A stretch of 64,000 nt of DNA. It comes from an uncultured Muribaculaceae bacterium. Its GTDB lineage: Bacteria > Bacteroidota > Bacteroidia > Bacteroidales > Muribaculaceae. The stretch covers positions 62,001 through 126,000 of the forward strand of contig CAJTYD010000001.1 of assembly GCA_910583775.1 (NCBI GenBank), written 5' to 3'. Both the position numbers and the translations under genes were made by a program. Positions 1 to 9,414 of the stretch are shown in pieces (position 1 is the first letter of the stretch; every line of letters begins with the position of its first letter). Under the pieces are notes generated by a model. The model was not told the DNA's origin and did no database searches. It was given only the letters and a program-made list of their open reading frames with translations.

Positions 1-309
1 TATAACAACCACATCAGCCCCCACAACACTCGAAAGCAACTGGATGCCAAGACCGATCGCTCCTACAGCAAGAGCAATCAACGCTGTTTTCTTATAGCCG
101 TATTTGATAAGCATGTTTCCCGCCGGGATACCCATGAAGAGGTAAGCGAGGAAGTTCATAAGGTTACCTGCCATACCGGCCCATTCATATCTGAATCCCC
201 AGATATTGCCGAACGGTGCCGCCATGTTGGTAACAAAAGAAATCATCGCGAAGATAAAACACATCGTTATGATCGCAACGATTGGTCGTTTTTGTTTAGG
301 TTGGTTCAT
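1..309 (-). CDS. MFS transporter, FucP-like (FHS family), partial
   Basis: This is the N-terminal 103 codons of a gene that runs off the left edge. The translation starts MNQPKQKRPIVAIITM and continues with FIFAMISFVTNMAAPFGN and later FLAYLFMGIPAGNMLIKYGY. Both stretches are typical of the first two membrane helices of fucose/glucose-type proton symporters of the FHS family. The protein should sit in the inner membrane and import a sugar; the substrate cannot be told from the fragment. The start codon lies 18 bp after the yggS-like stop, so it may be the last gene of the DUF4494-yggS transcript. The missing C-terminus limits the call. Confidence 0.8.
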   Translation of the reverse strand, partial: MNQPKQKRPIVAIITMCFIFAMISFVTNMAAPFGNIWGFRYEWAGMAGNLMNFLAYLFMGIPAGNMLIKYGYKKTALIALAVGAIGLGIQLLSSVVGADVVVI

Positions 310-327
310 TTTAGTTTATGTTTAAGG

Positions 328-1008
328 TTATTTAATATTATAATTTCTTTCACCAAAAATAAGGCTGCCGATACGCACGATCGTAGCCCCTTCCTCGACA
401 GCCACAGGCCAATCATGGCTCATACCCATCGATATCTGGTCGAATCCTCTCAGATCGGGTGCGATCTCGGTAGAGATAGTTCTGAAAAGAGACGCTATCT
501 CAGCGAAATCCGCCCTGACCCGCACCATGTCGTCGGTGTTTGACGCCATTCCCATGACGCCGCAGATATGCGTGCTGGTAAGCTTTTCAAACTTCCTTTC
601 CCTGAAATAATCGAGCATCTCCTCAGGCAGGAATCCGAATTTAGTCTCCTCCTTGGCCACATGAACCTGCAGAAGTACCCTTGTAACAACTCCTGCCTTT
701 GCCGACTCCGCATCGATTAAAGAAAGAAGCCGTTCGGAATCCACGCTCTCGATCATGGCAGTCTTTCCGATGATCTGACGAACCTTGTTCGTCTGGAGAT
801 GTCCGATAAAATGCCAACTTATATCCGAGGGAAGATGAGGAATCTTCTCGAGCAGCTCCTGAACTCTGCTTTCTCCGAAATATCTCTGCCCAGCATCGTA
901 GGCTTCCCGGATGGCTTCCACAGGATGGAACTTCGAAACGGCCACAAGACGAACTCCCTCCGGAAGTTCCGACCGCAGACTGGTTATCTTTTCCGAAATA
1001 TCCGACAT
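328..1008 (-). CDS. YggS family pyridoxal-phosphate homeostasis protein
   Basis: The 226-residue protein matches the YggS/PROSC family, single-domain PLP-binding proteins that buffer free pyridoxal phosphate and keep amino- and keto-acid pools balanced; no catalytic activity is firmly known. Visible landmarks are the PLP-binding lysine in VAVSKFHP (K26), the RYFGESRVQE segment, HFIGHLQTNK, and the C-terminal phosphate-binding MGMSHDWPVAVEEGAT and RIGSLIFGER. Length is normal for the family. It lies 11 bp downstream of the DUF4494 gene, so the two are probably co-transcribed. Confidence 0.93.
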   Translation of the reverse strand: MSDISEKITSLRSELPEGVRLVAVSKFHPVEAIREAYDAGQRYFGESRVQELLEKIPHLPSDISWHFIGHLQTNKVRQIIGKTAMIESVDSERLLSLIDAESAKAGVVTRVLLQVHVAKEETKFGFLPEEMLDYFRERKFEKLTSTHICGVMGMASNTDDMVRVRADFAEIASLFRTISTEIAPDLRGFDQISMGMSHDWPVAVEEGATIVRIGSLIFGERNYNIK

Positions 1009-1019
1009 TTCTCCGTTGT

Positions 1020-1472
1020 TTAATTCTCTGCCGATCCTTTTCCGGAAAGATCAGCCGGGAAGACATCCATAATCATTGTCTCAGAGATCGAAGCAATCTC
1101 AAAATCAGCCATCGTCCCAGCCATCCCGGCCTGGAATTTCTTCAAAGAATCCTCAAAATCCGTTGCCTGGACAAGAATCTGAGTCGTTGATTTCTTTTCA
1201 GCGCCTGTCTTTTCATCAAGCGTGATCATGTTGACCTTTACAAGATAATAACGGTCGCCATCCTCATTAAAGAAAATTTCGGCTATCTTAGTCTTTTTCT
1301 CCGACGAAATGGAATATTCTCCCGATATATAAGGCTTCATTTCCTCTAAAATACGGGCTTCGGCCTCCGTAAAGGTCAAAGCGTCTACCAAGTATGGCTC
1401 ATTCACTTTCTTAACCATACCGTTTTCCTGCATCTTGTCGTATCTGACCTTGCATTCAAACCAAAGTGCCAT
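1020..1472 (-). CDS. DUF4494 domain-containing protein
   Basis: The 150-residue protein starting MALWFECKVRYDK matches the DUF4494 family, which is largely restricted to Bacteroidota and has no established function. It has no signal peptide or membrane segment, so it is probably cytoplasmic. The N-terminal part looks like a beta-rich domain followed by the conserved LTFTEAEARI segment. It is the first gene of a short minus-strand unit with yggS. A TAnnTTTG-type box lies about 145 bp upstream. Confidence 0.85.
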   Translation of the reverse strand: MALWFECKVRYDKMQENGMVKKVNEPYLVDALTFTEAEARILEEMKPYISGEYSISSEKKTKIAEIFFNEDGDRYYLVKVNMITLDEKTGAEKKSTTQILVQATDFEDSLKKFQAGMAGTMADFEIASISETMIMDVFPADLSGKGSAEN

Positions 1473-1615
1473 AGTATAACTGTCTTATTTTATTGTTTAT
1501 ACAACTGTTTCATGATGCCTTGAACCAGCAACTGCCGTTTCAAAACAATTTGCGGCGGTTAAAAACATTTTTCCGCCCAAACTTGAGAATACCTTTAAAT
1601 ATACTCTCTCTTTTG

Positions 1616-1623
1616 CAAAGTTA
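1616..1623 (-). promoter_or_regulatory. candidate -7 box for the DUF4494-yggS unit
   Basis: On the minus strand this reads TAACTTTG, which fits the Bacteroidota -7 consensus TAnnTTTG. No convincing TTTG -33 element is visible at 19-21 bp, so the call rests on one box. It would give an untranslated leader of about 135-140 nt. Confidence 0.35.
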
Positions 1624-1685
1624 ATCAATTTTTGCATGATATTTTCTTTTACTTATAAAAATTTGTTAAATTTGCCCATACTTTG

Positions 1686-1880
1686 AGAGTGTGTTTACTT
1701 TCAACACGAATTTAATGTTTGAGTGTATTTGCAAATTCTATTGCCCCACATAAAGGATCTTTTTGGTGATTTTATCCAAGTCTCATCAGTCGCATAGCCC
1801 GCTATGCTCCTTCTTCAACTTGATATAATCCCTCAAAAATATCTCTTTATGTGAACCAATGTTAAAAGTAAACACACTCT
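1686..1880 (-). repeat. hairpin element 1 with 16-bp terminal inverted repeats
   Basis: A 195-bp segment is bounded by a perfect 16-bp inverted repeat, AGAGTGTGTTTACTTT at 1686-1701 and its complement at 1865-1880. Inside is a second inverted pair (CACATAAAG at 1747-1755, CTTTATGTG at 1845-1853) and a central GCATAGC-CC-GCTATGC hairpin at 1792-1807. Read on the minus strand, the core contains GATATTTTTGAGG, GGAGCAT, ATGCGACTGA and CCAAAAAGATC, all shared with the element at 11775-11926. It fills the gap between DUF4494 and DUF4492 and contains no credible ORF. It could be a MITE-like element or a structured RNA. Confidence 0.7.
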
Positions 1881-1893
1881 AAATAGAAATATC

Positions 1894-2142
1894 ATGAATG
1901 ATTCCGATACATATTCGAAAGGATTGGCCATTCAGAACAAATTAAAAAAAATCTGGCTTTTATATTATGACGGCTTCAGGAACATGACCGTCGGGAAAAC
2001 ACTATGGGTCATTATTTTGCTTAAACTGTTCGTTCTGTTTGTCGTGATCCGGCTTATTTTTTTCCCTGACCTACTGCAGCGCGACTACGACAACGACCGG
2101 GATCGAGCTGAACATGTCCGTCAGGAACTCACCTCGAGATAA
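1894..2142 (+). CDS. DUF4492 domain-containing protein
   Basis: This 82-residue protein has an N-terminal amphipathic region, MTVGKTLW, then one hydrophobic helix (about residues 36-56, VIILLKLFVLFVVIRLIFF), and a short charged tail beginning DLLQRDYDNDRDRAEH. DUF4492 proteins commonly precede cydA in Bacteroidota. It may be a small accessory subunit of cytochrome bd, by analogy with CydX; that role is an inference from context. The gene lies 53 bp upstream of cydA on the same strand. Confidence 0.8.
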   Translation: MNDSDTYSKGLAIQNKLKKIWLLYYDGFRNMTVGKTLWVIILLKLFVLFVVIRLIFFPDLLQRDYDNDRDRAEHVRQELTSR

Positions 2143-2195
2143 GAATCTTTGAAGATTATAGGATTCCACGTTAAAACTAATTTAAACTCCTAAAT

Positions 2196-3761
2196 ATGAA
2201 TGAGCTAACAACCGTTGTCGACTGGTCGAGGCTTCAGTTTGCCTTGACCGCGATCTATCACTGGCTTTTCGTTCCGCTTACACTCGGCCTCTCCGTAATA
2301 GTGGCGATCATGGAAAGCATCTATCTCAAGACGAAATCCGAAAAGTGGCTACGCGCCACCAAATTCTGGATGACGCTCTTCGGCATCAATTTTGCCATCG
2401 GTGTCGCCACCGGTCTGATTCTTGAATTTGAATTCGGAACCAACTGGAGCAACTATTCCTGGTTTGTAGGAGACATATTCGGAGCCCCGCTTGCCATAGA
2501 GGGTCTGCTTGCCTTCTTCATGGAGTCGACTTTCGTAGCCGTCATGTTCTTCGGGTGGAAAAAGGTGGGACCTAAATTCCATCTTGCTTCGACCTGGCTC
2601 ACAGCCATCGGCGCTTCCATTTCAGCACTGTGGATCCTTGTGGCAAACGCCTGGATGCAATATCCAGTAGGTATGGAATTCGACCCTGCCCAGATGAGAA
2701 ACGTTATGGATGATTTCTGGGCGCTTTTCTCCGGAATCGCAGTCAATAAATTCTTCCACGCCGTGTTCAGCGGATGGGCTCTCGCCGGAGTTTTCGTGAT
2801 CGGCGTAAGCAGCTGGTTCCTGTTCAAGAAACGCAACCGCGATTTTGCCATCCGCTCGATCAAGGTCGGCGCCTGGTTCGGTCTGACAGGCATGCTGCTC
2901 ACAATGTATACCGGCGACGGTTCCGCTGTCGAAGTCACGAAGCACCAGCCCATGAAGCTCGCTGCAATGGAGGGTCTCTACCACGGTCATGAGGGCCAGA
3001 GCCTCGCGGCAGTGGCCATCCTCAATCCGGACAAAGACTGGAACAACGATGAGGACGAATACCTCTTCGAGATCGCCATCCCCCACGGGCTCTCGATTCT
3101 GGGTCGTCATGACTTCAACGCCTTCATCCCGGGAATAAAGGATATCATCAACGGTGTCGACATCAATGCCGAGGGCGACACCATCAACACTGTCTCCTAT
3201 CCCGAAAGGATAGAGATGGGACGCAAGGCCCAGAACGCCCTTAAACTTTATGGCGAGGCTTACGCCGCCGGCGACTCCGCCGCCATGGCCTCCTCGCTTA
3301 AAGAGCTCCGGGAGAACTACAGATTCTTCGGATACGGATATTTCGACTCCGTCGACGAGGCTATCCCCCCGGTTGGACTTACCTTTACGATGTTCCGCGT
3401 CATGGTGATTTTAGGAAGCTACTTCCTGCTCTTCTTCATCGTGGTGCTTATCCTTGTATATCGCACTACAATTTTTGAAAAAGCAAAATGGCTTCAGATC
3501 ATCGCCATGGTTTCCGTACCGTTTATGTGGATTTGTTCCCAGGCCGGATGGGCTGTAGCTGAAGTGGGCCGTCAGCCCTGGACCGTTCAGGATCTTCTGC
3601 CGACAAAAGCCGCCATCTCCGCCATTCCGGCATCGTCCGTGATCGTCACCTTCTGGATCTTCGCAGCCTTGTTCACAATCCTGCTCATCGCCGAAGTCAG
3701 CATCATGGTCCGTCAGATCAACAAAGAGTCAAAACAAAATTTAGAAATCGATAAAGCATAA
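2196..3761 (+). CDS. cydA: cytochrome bd ubiquinol oxidase subunit I
   Basis: The 521-residue membrane protein is subunit I of cytochrome bd, which oxidises quinol and reduces oxygen to water, building proton-motive force without pumping. Diagnostic features are RLQFALTAIYHWLFVP with the heme-ligand histidine at H22, the FFHAVFSGWALAG helix with a second heme histidine, the periplasmic quinol loop, and the GRQPWTVQ signature near the C-terminus. Length is normal. cydB follows 5 bp downstream, so the two are co-translated. In mostly anaerobic Bacteroidales this enzyme supports growth at nanomolar oxygen. Confidence 0.97.
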   Translation: MNELTTVVDWSRLQFALTAIYHWLFVPLTLGLSVIVAIMESIYLKTKSEKWLRATKFWMTLFGINFAIGVATGLILEFEFGTNWSNYSWFVGDIFGAPLAIEGLLAFFMESTFVAVMFFGWKKVGPKFHLASTWLTAIGASISALWILVANAWMQYPVGMEFDPAQMRNVMDDFWALFSGIAVNKFFHAVFSGWALAGVFVIGVSSWFLFKKRNRDFAIRSIKVGAWFGLTGMLLTMYTGDGSAVEVTKHQPMKLAAMEGLYHGHEGQSLAAVAILNPDKDWNNDEDEYLFEIAIPHGLSILGRHDFNAFIPGIKDIINGVDINAEGDTINTVSYPERIEMGRKAQNALKLYGEAYAAGDSAAMASSLKELRENYRFFGYGYFDSVDEAIPPVGLTFTMFRVMVILGSYFLLFFIVVLILVYRTTIFEKAKWLQIIAMVSVPFMWICSQAGWAVAEVGRQPWTVQDLLPTKAAISAIPASSVIVTFWIFAALFTILLIAEVSIMVRQINKESKQNLEIDKA

Positions 3762-3766
3762 TCGTC

Positions 3767-4918
3767 ATGACATTGGAATATCTTCAGAATTATTGGTGGC
3801 TACTGATCTCAGTGCTCGGTGGAATACTCGTATTCCTTCTTTTTGTACAAGGCGGACAGTCTATGCTTTTGACAGCCGCCTCCGACCAAAGACGCAATCT
3901 GATCGTCAACAGTATGGGCAGCAAATGGGAGCTCACATTCACCACCCTCGTCGTCTTCGGCGGAGCCATGTTCGCCTCTTTCCCTCTTTTCTATTCAACA
4001 AGTTTCGGAGGCGCCTACTGGCTCTGGATCCTCATTCTTTTCAGCTTTGTGATACAGGCTGTCAGCTATGAATACCGACGCAAGAAGGGAAACATCTATG
4101 GAACAAAGACATACGATATATTTCTTTTTATCAACGGATGCGTGGGTTGCATTCTTCTCGGTGTGGCTGTGTCGATGTTCTTCTTCGGCGCCGAATTCAC
4201 TGTTGAACGCGGGAACCTCGTCAACGGCTCTTCACCTGTGATCTCCCGCTGGGCACCTACCCACGGGTTCGAGGCTATCTTCAACTGGAAAAACCTCATT
4301 CTCGGCGTGGCCGTCCTCTTCCTTGCAAGAACGCAGGCCTGCCTCTACATGATAAACAACATCAAGGATGACCCGGAATTCGCCAAAGCACTAAGAGCCA
4401 AGGCGCTCATCAACGGCGGCATCTTCCTGGTCTTCTTCCTCTGGTTCCTCGCCATGCTTCTGACAGCCACCGGCTACACCGTCACCTCCGACGGATTCCG
4501 CACGGTCAGCGTCACCGAAACCCCTTTCAAATATTTTCATAACCTTATATCCGAATGGTGGGGGCTTATCCTGCTGCTACTCGGCGTTGTCGGAGTGCTT
4601 TACGGCTGGCTGAAATCATGTTTCTCTTCAAAATATGCAAAGGGAATCTGGTTTACAGGAATCGGAACATTCCTCGTCGTAATGGTTCTTTTCTGGCTTG
4701 CCGGCTACAACGACACGGCATTCTATCCATCGCTCGAGGATCCGATGAGTTCGCTTACGATCAGGAATGCATCCTCATCCGAATTCACTCTAAAGACCAT
4801 GAGTTACGTCTCGATAATCGTTCCGTTTGTTGTGGCATATATAGCTTACGTCTGGCATTCGATGGACCGCAAAAAGCTCACGCCCCAGGATCTTGAGAAA
4901 GCCGATCATAAATATTGA
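3767..4918 (+). CDS. cydB: cytochrome bd ubiquinol oxidase subunit II
   Basis: The 383-residue polytopic membrane protein, beginning MTLEYLQNYWWLL, is subunit II of cytochrome bd. It contains the usual LLFVQGGQSML segment near the N-terminus and about eight to nine hydrophobic helices. CydB forms a heterodimer with CydA and completes the proton and oxygen pathways. It starts 5 bp after cydA and is followed by a strong hairpin at 4989-5023, which probably ends the DUF4492-cydA-cydB transcript. Confidence 0.96.
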   Translation: MTLEYLQNYWWLLISVLGGILVFLLFVQGGQSMLLTAASDQRRNLIVNSMGSKWELTFTTLVVFGGAMFASFPLFYSTSFGGAYWLWILILFSFVIQAVSYEYRRKKGNIYGTKTYDIFLFINGCVGCILLGVAVSMFFFGAEFTVERGNLVNGSSPVISRWAPTHGFEAIFNWKNLILGVAVLFLARTQACLYMINNIKDDPEFAKALRAKALINGGIFLVFFLWFLAMLLTATGYTVTSDGFRTVSVTETPFKYFHNLISEWWGLILLLLGVVGVLYGWLKSCFSSKYAKGIWFTGIGTFLVVMVLFWLAGYNDTAFYPSLEDPMSSLTIRNASSSEFTLKTMSYVSIIVPFVVAYIAYVWHSMDRKKLTPQDLEKADHKY

Positions 4919-4988
4919 TCAATTTTTAGCAAATTTATTGCCTGAAGAATCCGATAATCGGATGTAAAATATTAATTTTGCACTCTTG

Positions 4989-5023
4989 AAAAGAGGCGTG
5001 GCCACCTCGGCCGCGCCTCTTTA
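4989..5023 (+). terminator. Rho-independent-type terminator after cydB
   Basis: An AAAGAGGCGTGGCC arm, a short CACCTC-type loop and a GGCCGCGCCTCTTT arm form a GC-rich stem of about 13 bp ending in Ts. It sits 70 bp after the cydB stop and before the chromate transporter genes. Confidence 0.8.
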
Positions 5024-5056
5024 ATTTGTTATTCTCCTTTCCGGAATTTCTGAAAG

Positions 5057-5644
5057 ATGACAACCACAATTCAAAATAACAATTCATACCGGCGCCTTTT
5101 CGCCACATTCTTCAAGATCGGCGCCTTCACTTTCGGAGGAGGCTGGGCCATGATCTCGATCATCGAGCGCGAGATTGTGGATAAATACCACTGGATCGAA
5201 AAAGACGACTTTCTCGATCTGCTCGCCATAGCGCAAAGTCTTCCGGGAATCCTTGCGGTGAACATCGCCACCGCCATAGGCGACAAACTCCGCGGGGGCC
5301 GCGGAAGCGTTATCGCCGCCCTCGGAACCATTCTCCCCTCCTTCCTTATCATCCTTGCCATCGCGATCTTCCTCACTCCAGACATGATCAAGAACAACCA
5401 CATTATCTCTTCGATATTCATGGGGATAAGGCCCGCTGTGGTTGCCCTGATAATCGCTCCTGTAATAACATCGGCAAAGGCAGCGAAAATAGGATGGAAG
5501 ACGGTCTGGATTCCATTCGTTGTAGCACTGATGATATCGATTGACTTAGGATTCGTGTCCAACCCTATCGTTTACATTGTTCTGGGCGGACTGGGTGGTT
5601 TCCTTTTCTGGTGGCTACCATCCCGCAGACTTAAAAAGAAATAA
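5057..5644 (+). CDS. chromate transporter, first half (short-chain CHR)
   Basis: This 195-residue membrane protein is a single CHR domain, the short form that works as a pair with an adjacent second CHR protein. It shows the family motif FKIGAFTFGGGWAM near the N-terminus and LLAIAQSLPGILAVNIAT later, with about five to six helices. CHR proteins export chromate or related oxyanions; the real substrate in gut anaerobes is unknown. The partner gene begins 3 bp downstream. Confidence 0.9.
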   Translation: MTTTIQNNNSYRRLFATFFKIGAFTFGGGWAMISIIEREIVDKYHWIEKDDFLDLLAIAQSLPGILAVNIATAIGDKLRGGRGSVIAALGTILPSFLIILAIAIFLTPDMIKNNHIISSIFMGIRPAVVALIIAPVITSAKAAKIGWKTVWIPFVVALMISIDLGFVSNPIVYIVLGGLGGFLFWWLPSRRLKKK

Positions 5645-5647
5645 GCT

Positions 5648-6253
5648 ATGGGAATTTATCTGAAACTGATATGGGCTTACATTAAGATCGGAATCTTCGG
5701 ATTCGGAGGAGGCTACGCCATGCTTTCACTTGTCGAGAAATCCGTGGTAGGGCCGGGATGGATAACTGAGACTATGTTTACCGACATCGTCGCCATCTCG
5801 CAAATGACTCCCGGTCCGATAGGAATCAACTCCGCCACCTACATCGGTTATGTGGCGCCGGGCAGTGTGAATCCGGCGTTTGCAAGCCCTCTGTGGGGTC
5901 TTCTGGGATCCGTTCTCGCCACGCTTGCCGTGACCGTTCCCTCCTTTCTTCTCGTCCTTTACAGTGCCCATTTCATCCGCCGTCATAATGAAAGCGGCGT
6001 CATAAAGGCAATATTCTCAGGGCTCCGTCCCGTTGTGGTAGGTCTTATTGCCTCCGCCGCCATCATGCTGATGAATTCCGCGAATTTCAATCCCTACAAT
6101 ATCGACTGGCAGCTATGGGTGAATATAGCCATCTGTGCCATTTCATTCTGTCTTGCATACTTCCCCATCAGGATAGGGAAGAAAAAGATAAGGCTGCATC
6201 CAATTCTTATTATAGTAGCCGCCGGAATAACCGGCTTTCTGATATATGGATAA
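5648..6253 (+). CDS. chromate transporter, second half (short-chain CHR)
   Basis: This 201-residue CHR-domain protein carries IKIGIFGFGGGYAMLSLVE and AISQMTPGPIGINSATYIG, the paralogous counterparts of motifs in the preceding gene. The two halves probably assemble with opposite topology into one transporter. Its stop codon overlaps the start of folC by 8 bp, so translation is likely coupled. Confidence 0.9.
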   Translation: MGIYLKLIWAYIKIGIFGFGGGYAMLSLVEKSVVGPGWITETMFTDIVAISQMTPGPIGINSATYIGYVAPGSVNPAFASPLWGLLGSVLATLAVTVPSFLLVLYSAHFIRRHNESGVIKAIFSGLRPVVVGLIASAAIMLMNSANFNPYNIDWQLWVNIAICAISFCLAYFPIRIGKKKIRLHPILIIVAAGITGFLIYG

Positions 6254-7637
6254 TTATTATAACGATTTCGACAAAGAGTATCAGCAGAAACTCGACGCTC
6301 TTTTCCAGAAACTTCCCATGTTCTCGCGCATCGGCGCCGCCGCCTACAAACCGGGACTCGAACGCGTGATCCGTCTTTCCGAGGCATTCGGAAATCCACA
6401 CACTAAATTCAGATCGATTCATATCGCAGGTACCAACGGCAAAGGGAGCGTAGCCAACATGACGGCGGCGATGCTCCAGGCCGCAGGTTATAAAACAGGG
6501 CTTTACACTTCCCCCCATCTCGCTGACTTCCGCGAGAGAATGAGAATAAACGGGGAGATGATACCGAAAGAAAAGGTTGTGGAATTCCTTGACCGGAGCG
6601 AAAACATTCACCTCGCCGACAATCCCTCATTCTTCGAACTGACGATGATGATGGCTTTCGACTGGTTTGCCTCCGAAAAAGTGGATTACGCCGTCATCGA
6701 GGTCGGGATGGGAGGACGTCTCGACTCCACCAACATCATCACTCCTTTATTGGGCGTGATCACCAACATCTCTTTCGACCACACGCAGTTTCTCGGAGAC
6801 ACTCTGCCGAAAATAGCCGGAGAGAAGGCAGGAATCATAAAGAAAGGGATTCCCGTGGTCATAGGAGAAGCCGATGAAGACATTGAGAGAGTATTCCGAG
6901 AAAAGGCCAAGGAGGTAAGCGCACCTGTCATCGAGGCATACCGCTCCCCTCTTTTATCGGAATGCATCCATGACCGACAGAAAGGCTTCGTCTGCAAGTC
7001 TCCGCTCATCGGCACATTCCGCTCCCCTCTTGCCGGAGACTATCAGAAAAAGAACATCAACACGGTTCTTCATGTCCTCGACCGGTTGAGAAAACTCGGA
7101 ATCAATATAACCGACGATCAGGCCCGCGACGGTATTGAGAACGTTGGTTGTTACACCGGATTCAGCGGGCGATGGCAGGTGATCCGGGAATCTCCTCTCA
7201 CGATATGCGACACCGGGCACAATATCGCCGGAATGACATACAACATGGGGCAGCTGAAAACCATTATGGACGAAAGACGCGCGGGATGCAAGGACGCAAA
7301 ACTGAGAATCGTGATAGGATTTGTGGCCGACAAAGACATCGACCATATTCTACCCCTTCTCCCGCGGGATGCGGTGTATTATGTCACCAATGCCGACATC
7401 CCCAGGGCTATGAAAGCCTACGAGCTTCTGGAAAAATTCAAGGCAGCCGGACTCTCCGGCGCTTCATGGCCATCTCCATACGATGCCTATCGTGCCGCGA
7501 GTCAGGATGCCATTAACTCAGACGCGACCGATACCTCAGGAAATCCTCAGGATGTGATATTCATCGGCGGCTCGACATTCATCGTGGCTGATTTTCTTAA
7601 GAAATACATCATACCTTCAGAAGGTATTGAATTCTGA
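6246..7637 (+). CDS. folC: bifunctional folylpolyglutamate/dihydrofolate synthase
   Basis: The 463-residue cytoplasmic ligase joins glutamate to dihydropteroate and extends folate polyglutamate tails, using ATP. The Mur-ligase-type P-loop is seen in HIAGTNGKGSVANM, followed by GLYTSPHLADFRERM, VIEVGMGGRLDSTN and the C-terminal CDTGHNIAGM. The start codon overlaps the end of the second CHR gene. A symmetrical hairpin at 7681-7717 separates it from the convergent RNase G gene. Confidence 0.95.
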   Translation: MDNYYNDFDKEYQQKLDALFQKLPMFSRIGAAAYKPGLERVIRLSEAFGNPHTKFRSIHIAGTNGKGSVANMTAAMLQAAGYKTGLYTSPHLADFRERMRINGEMIPKEKVVEFLDRSENIHLADNPSFFELTMMMAFDWFASEKVDYAVIEVGMGGRLDSTNIITPLLGVITNISFDHTQFLGDTLPKIAGEKAGIIKKGIPVVIGEADEDIERVFREKAKEVSAPVIEAYRSPLLSECIHDRQKGFVCKSPLIGTFRSPLAGDYQKKNINTVLHVLDRLRKLGINITDDQARDGIENVGCYTGFSGRWQVIRESPLTICDTGHNIAGMTYNMGQLKTIMDERRAGCKDAKLRIVIGFVADKDIDHILPLLPRDAVYYVTNADIPRAMKAYELLEKFKAAGLSGASWPSPYDAYRAASQDAINSDATDTSGNPQDVIFIGGSTFIVADFLKKYIIPSEGIEF

Positions 7638-7680
7638 TATTGCTTTCGGATTCATTGGATTCTGAAACATTAATTATAAT

Positions 7681-7717
7681 AAGAGGCGGCAGATACCCGA
7701 TCTGTCGCCTCTTTTTT
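7681..7717. terminator. bidirectional terminator between folC and rng
   Basis: The arms AAGAGGCGGCAGAT and ATCTGTCGCCTCTT flank a 5-nt loop, with a T-run following on the plus strand and A-rich sequence before it. It lies between two convergent genes and can serve both. Confidence 0.85.
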
Positions 7718-7734
7718 CAGGTGGGAAACGAATT

Positions 7735-9360
7735 TCAGTTTTCCTCACTATCTCTGTTTTTGATTCTTACTCTGTTCTTGCTCTGACTGCTGCTCATGTC
7801 GCTCTCCTCCTTCAGGTCGATCTCAAGCCCCGATTCATCAAGAACCTTATACTCGAGATAAGTCAGCGACTGATCCGGAATAACCTTGAATCCCCAGCCG
7901 AATTTTCTCTTCCATTTGCCGTAGAGGGAGAACATGCCTTTCTTTATATAGGCCTCCACATACGGATGGACATAAAGATTGAATTTCCTTACCTTCAGGT
8001 GTTCAGTGAGATATTCAAGCTTCTCCTCGAGTTTGTCGGTGAAAAGGATCGAGGGCTGTATCTCTCCTTTTCCGAAGCATGACGGACACGTCTCGCTTGT
8101 GGTTATGTCAAGAGCGGGGCGGACTCTCTGGCGCGTGATCTGCATCAGACCGAACTTACTGAGCGGAAGAATATTATGACGGGCACGATCGTTGGCCATA
8201 ACCTCTCTCATGTGGTCATAGAGAGCCTGGCGGTGCTCCTGTTTATTCATATCGATAAAATCGATGACGATTATTCCGCCCATATCCCGCAGACGCAACT
8301 GACGGGCAATCTCGTCGGCCGCTTTCAGGTTGACATCGAGTGCGTTCGATTCCTGATCCGGCGACGCCTTGCTGCGGTTGCCCGAGTTGACGTCTATCAC
8401 ATGGAGAGCCTCCGTATGCTCGATGATGATATAGGCGCCGCTCTTGAAAGAAACTGTCTTGCCGAAGCTGCTTTTGATTTGCCTTGTGATGTTGAAATGG
8501 TCGAAAATAGGAATATCTTTAGTGTATAGTTTCACGATATCCTTGTTTTCGGGCGCAATCAATGCCACATAATTCTGTATCTGAGTGAAAGCCTCGGCTT
8601 CGTTGACGTAGATGTTTTCGAATGTCGGACTGAAGATATCACGGATCACGCTGACCGTTCGTGAATCCTCTTCATAGATCAGGGCCGGGCTCTGGCTCCG
8701 CTGCATCTTGGCTATCGATTCCTCCCAGCATTTCACCAGCGTGCGCATCTCGTTGTTGAGTTCCGCAACCCTTTTGTTTTCAGCCGATGTCCTCACGATC
8801 ACGCTGAATCCCTTAGGCTTGATGCTTCCGATGAGCTGACGGAGTCTGATTTTCTCCTCGGTCGACTTGATTTTCTGAGAAATTGAAATCTTGTCGCCGA
8901 AAGGCATGAGCACCATGAAACGCCCGGTGAACGACAGCTCGGTGGTAAGACGGGGGCCTTTTGAAGAAATAGGCTCCTTGGCTATCTGCACGAGCAGCTG
9001 CTGTCCCGGCTGGATCACATTCTGAATTGTCCCCTGTTTCGGAATATCCGGTTCGAGCTTGAACTTCGAGATATTCGGCACCTTCTTTTTGTCGGCCATC
9101 GCTTCGGCGATAAACTTGCTGTAGGAGCTGAACTGGGGACCAAGATCGAGATAATGAAGAAAAGCATCCTTTTCATAGCCCACATCGAGGAAGGCGGCGT
9201 TGAGCCCGGGCATTATCTTCTTGACTTTCGCCAGATAGAGATCGCCCACAGCATAAGCTATGTTGCGGCTTTCCTTCTGCAGCGACACAAGCCGAGAATC
9301 CTCAAGCAACGCTATCGAGACTTCCTCCTGCTGAACGTCTACTACTAATTCGCTTTTCAT
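7735..9360 (-). CDS. rng: ribonuclease G/E family endoribonuclease
   Basis: The 541-residue protein matches RNase G of the Rne/Rng family, which cleaves single-stranded AU-rich RNA and matures the 16S rRNA 5-prime end. An N-terminal S1 domain is seen around AKVKKIMPGLNAAFLDVGYE. The catalytic core has DVNSGNRSKA and IIVIDFIDM with metal-binding aspartates, and the zinc-link cysteines appear as CPSCFGKG. Length suits the short RNase G form without the long C-terminal scaffold of RNase E. A long hairpin lies just upstream at 9415-9470. Confidence 0.93.
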   Translation of the reverse strand: MKSELVVDVQQEEVSIALLEDSRLVSLQKESRNIAYAVGDLYLAKVKKIMPGLNAAFLDVGYEKDAFLHYLDLGPQFSSYSKFIAEAMADKKKVPNISKFKLEPDIPKQGTIQNVIQPGQQLLVQIAKEPISSKGPRLTTELSFTGRFMVLMPFGDKISISQKIKSTEEKIRLRQLIGSIKPKGFSVIVRTSAENKRVAELNNEMRTLVKCWEESIAKMQRSQSPALIYEEDSRTVSVIRDIFSPTFENIYVNEAEAFTQIQNYVALIAPENKDIVKLYTKDIPIFDHFNITRQIKSSFGKTVSFKSGAYIIIEHTEALHVIDVNSGNRSKASPDQESNALDVNLKAADEIARQLRLRDMGGIIVIDFIDMNKQEHRQALYDHMREVMANDRARHNILPLSKFGLMQITRQRVRPALDITTSETCPSCFGKGEIQPSILFTDKLEEKLEYLTEHLKVRKFNLYVHPYVEAYIKKGMFSLYGKWKRKFGWGFKVIPDQSLTYLEYKVLDESGLEIDLKEESDMSSSQSKNRVRIKNRDSEEN

Positions 9361-9414
9361 CTCTTAAAATTCCCTCCCTATCGGGGAAGGCATGTAACAT
9401 TTTGGTTAATAAAG

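Noticed and set aside
1686..1880. complete insertion sequence
   Set aside because: Terminal inverted repeats are clear, but there is no transposase frame within 195 bp and no target duplication could be confirmed.
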